Shown piece after piece: positions 63,191-64,000 of a DNA stretch of 64,000 bases. The notes below the pieces were generated by a model that was not told the DNA's origin, did not search any database, and saw nothing but the letters and a program-made list of their open reading frames with translations. How positions within the stretch are numbered: position 1 is the stretch's first letter; every line of letters begins with the position of its first letter. The stretch comes from Clostridiales bacterium (GTDB lineage: Bacteria > Bacillota > Clostridia > Lachnospirales > Lachnospiraceae): NCBI GenBank assembly GCA_003343625.1, contig QAKV01000022.1, forward strand, positions 31,665 through 95,664. Direction: 5' to 3'. Made by a program: the position numbers and the translations under genes.

Positions 63191-64000
63191 TCACTTGTTC
63201 CGCTTTCCTGTATTCTTTGTTCCCCGGACTTCCTCATGATAGAAATAATCTACGATGACCGGATGTCCCTGCGGTACTCTGCCGTAGGGCATTTCATTAT
63301 CAACAAAGAGGCAGTCATATTTCCTTGCCATTTCTTTGGCTTTTTCCTCCAGAGCTTTGAAATAACTGCGGTTGTGTTTGTTATAGATTTCATCATAAAG
63401 CGGCACAAGGTCAAAATGTTTCTCTGCTATATAATCCATAATCGTCTTTTTGAAGCTGCCTCGTAGGTTCAGGTTTTCCAGCCAAAACAGGTCACACTGA
63501 CCCTTCACTCGCTCAAAAATCGCCTCAAAATCCGTGATGCCCGGAAAAACCGGCGCAACAAAACAGACGGTGCGGATGCCTGCATCGTAAACCTGCTTCA
63601 TAGCCTCAAGCCGTCGTTTGATGCTTACAGCATTGTCCATATCATCTTTGAAATCCTCATCGAGCGTATTGATCGACCACGATACCGTGACCTGTCCCAG
63701 CTCCTTCAGCAGATCAATGTCACGAACCACAAGATCGGATTTTGTGCAGATTAAAATATCTGCGCCACTGCCTCGAAGCTGTTCCAGCAGTTTTCTGGTA
63801 TTGCCGAACTGTTCCTCCTGCGGATTGTAGCCGTCCGTCACGGAGCCGATCACAATACGCTGTCCGGCAAATTTCTTTGGGTTTTTAATCTTCGGCCAAT
63901 GCTTCACATCAAGGAACGTGCCCCATTCCTCCATATGCCCGGTAAACCGCTTCATAAAAGACGCATAGCAGTATTTGCAGGCATGGGTGCAGCCCACATA
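63191..64000 (-). CDS. SPL-like radical SAM protein (start beyond right edge)
   Basis: The frame is open to the window end, so the true start lies outside. The visible 269 residues begin with the radical SAM cysteines GCTHACKYCYASF (CxxxCxxC), which bind a 4Fe-4S cluster and SAM. Family segments follow: IVIGSVTDGYNPQEEQF, LICTKSDLVVRDIDLL and VTVSWSINTLDED. The arrangement matches the SPL/Rv2578c-like radical SAM proteins, relatives of spore photoproduct lyase with mostly unknown substrates. It faces the ABC remnants. The C-terminal region (HEEVRGTKNTGKRNK) is basic. Confidence 0.88.
   Translation of the reverse strand, partial: YVGCTHACKYCYASFMKRFTGHMEEWGTFLDVKHWPKIKNPKKFAGQRIVIGSVTDGYNPQEEQFGNTRKLLEQLRGSGADILICTKSDLVVRDIDLLKELGQVTVSWSINTLDEDFKDDMDNAVSIKRRLEAMKQVYDAGIRTVCFVAPVFPGITDFEAIFERVKGQCDLFWLENLNLRGSFKKTIMDYIAEKHFDLVPLYDEIYNKHNRSYFKALEEKAKEMARKYDCLFVDNEMPYGRVPQGHPVIVDYFYHEEVRGTKNTGKRNK

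Overview
The window looks like a chromosome segment from an anaerobic, moderately G+C-rich Clostridia, most likely a gut Lachnospiraceae. The reasons are the Firmicutes order prmC-prfA, the rimP-nusA-ylxR-ylxQ-infB-rbfA-nrnA-truB-ribF operon, a perfect CIRCE operator, strong GGAGG ribosome sites, rubredoxin/rubrerythrin oxygen-stress genes, a membrane pyrophosphatase, and a three-gene DUF5717/DUF5716/TPR operon that I associate with Lachnospiraceae. All family assignments come from reading motifs; no database search was run.

Layout. 0-18 kb holds mixed housekeeping and accessory genes. These are the prmC end and prfA, an acetyltransferase, a DUF2087 regulator behind a large leader hairpin, a Phd/RelE-type toxin-antitoxin pair, an RpiR regulator with an iron alcohol dehydrogenase, a secreted four-repeat protein, an FAD oxidoreductase with a parvulin lipoprotein, and htpG under CIRCE. 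htpG is broken by a 13-bp tandem duplication. Next is a compositionally different island (12.4-18.0 kb). It carries a RecQ-like helicase with an unusual C-terminus and a tightly overlapping five-gene operon: two related small proteins, a ClpP-type peptidase, a VirD4-like ATPase and another small protein. This is the best candidate here for an undescribed system.

18-30 kb holds hppA, a SpoIID/peptidoglycan-binding protein and a GntR-ABC operon on the minus strand, then the DUF5717/DUF5716/TPR operon on the plus strand and a hisJ-like PHP phosphatase. 30-34 kb is the glycolytic set gap, pgk, tpiA. 34-43 kb is the translation/ribosome-assembly operon. 42.7-46.7 kb has an SH3-NlpC/P60 wall hydrolase with a possible WalR site, then rpsO and pnp. 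46.9-51 kb has a membrane-anchored aryl-sulfate sulfotransferase and a large intracellular carbohydrate-enzyme-like protein.

51-64 kb is a rearranged region. moxR carries a probable 1-nt frameshift, DUF58 follows, and the next ORF looks like a fusion of a multi-membrane-span N-terminus with a DUF4405 C-terminus. A redox cluster follows (DUF362 lipoprotein, aldo/keto reductase, ArsP-like permease, AraC regulator, double-rubredoxin protein, ferredoxin-rubrerythrin fusion). Then come three ABC-transporter remnants, each missing its Walker A region, and finally a radical-SAM (SPL-like) gene that runs off the right edge. The several lesions may be genuine gene decay or assembly error; reads would settle this.
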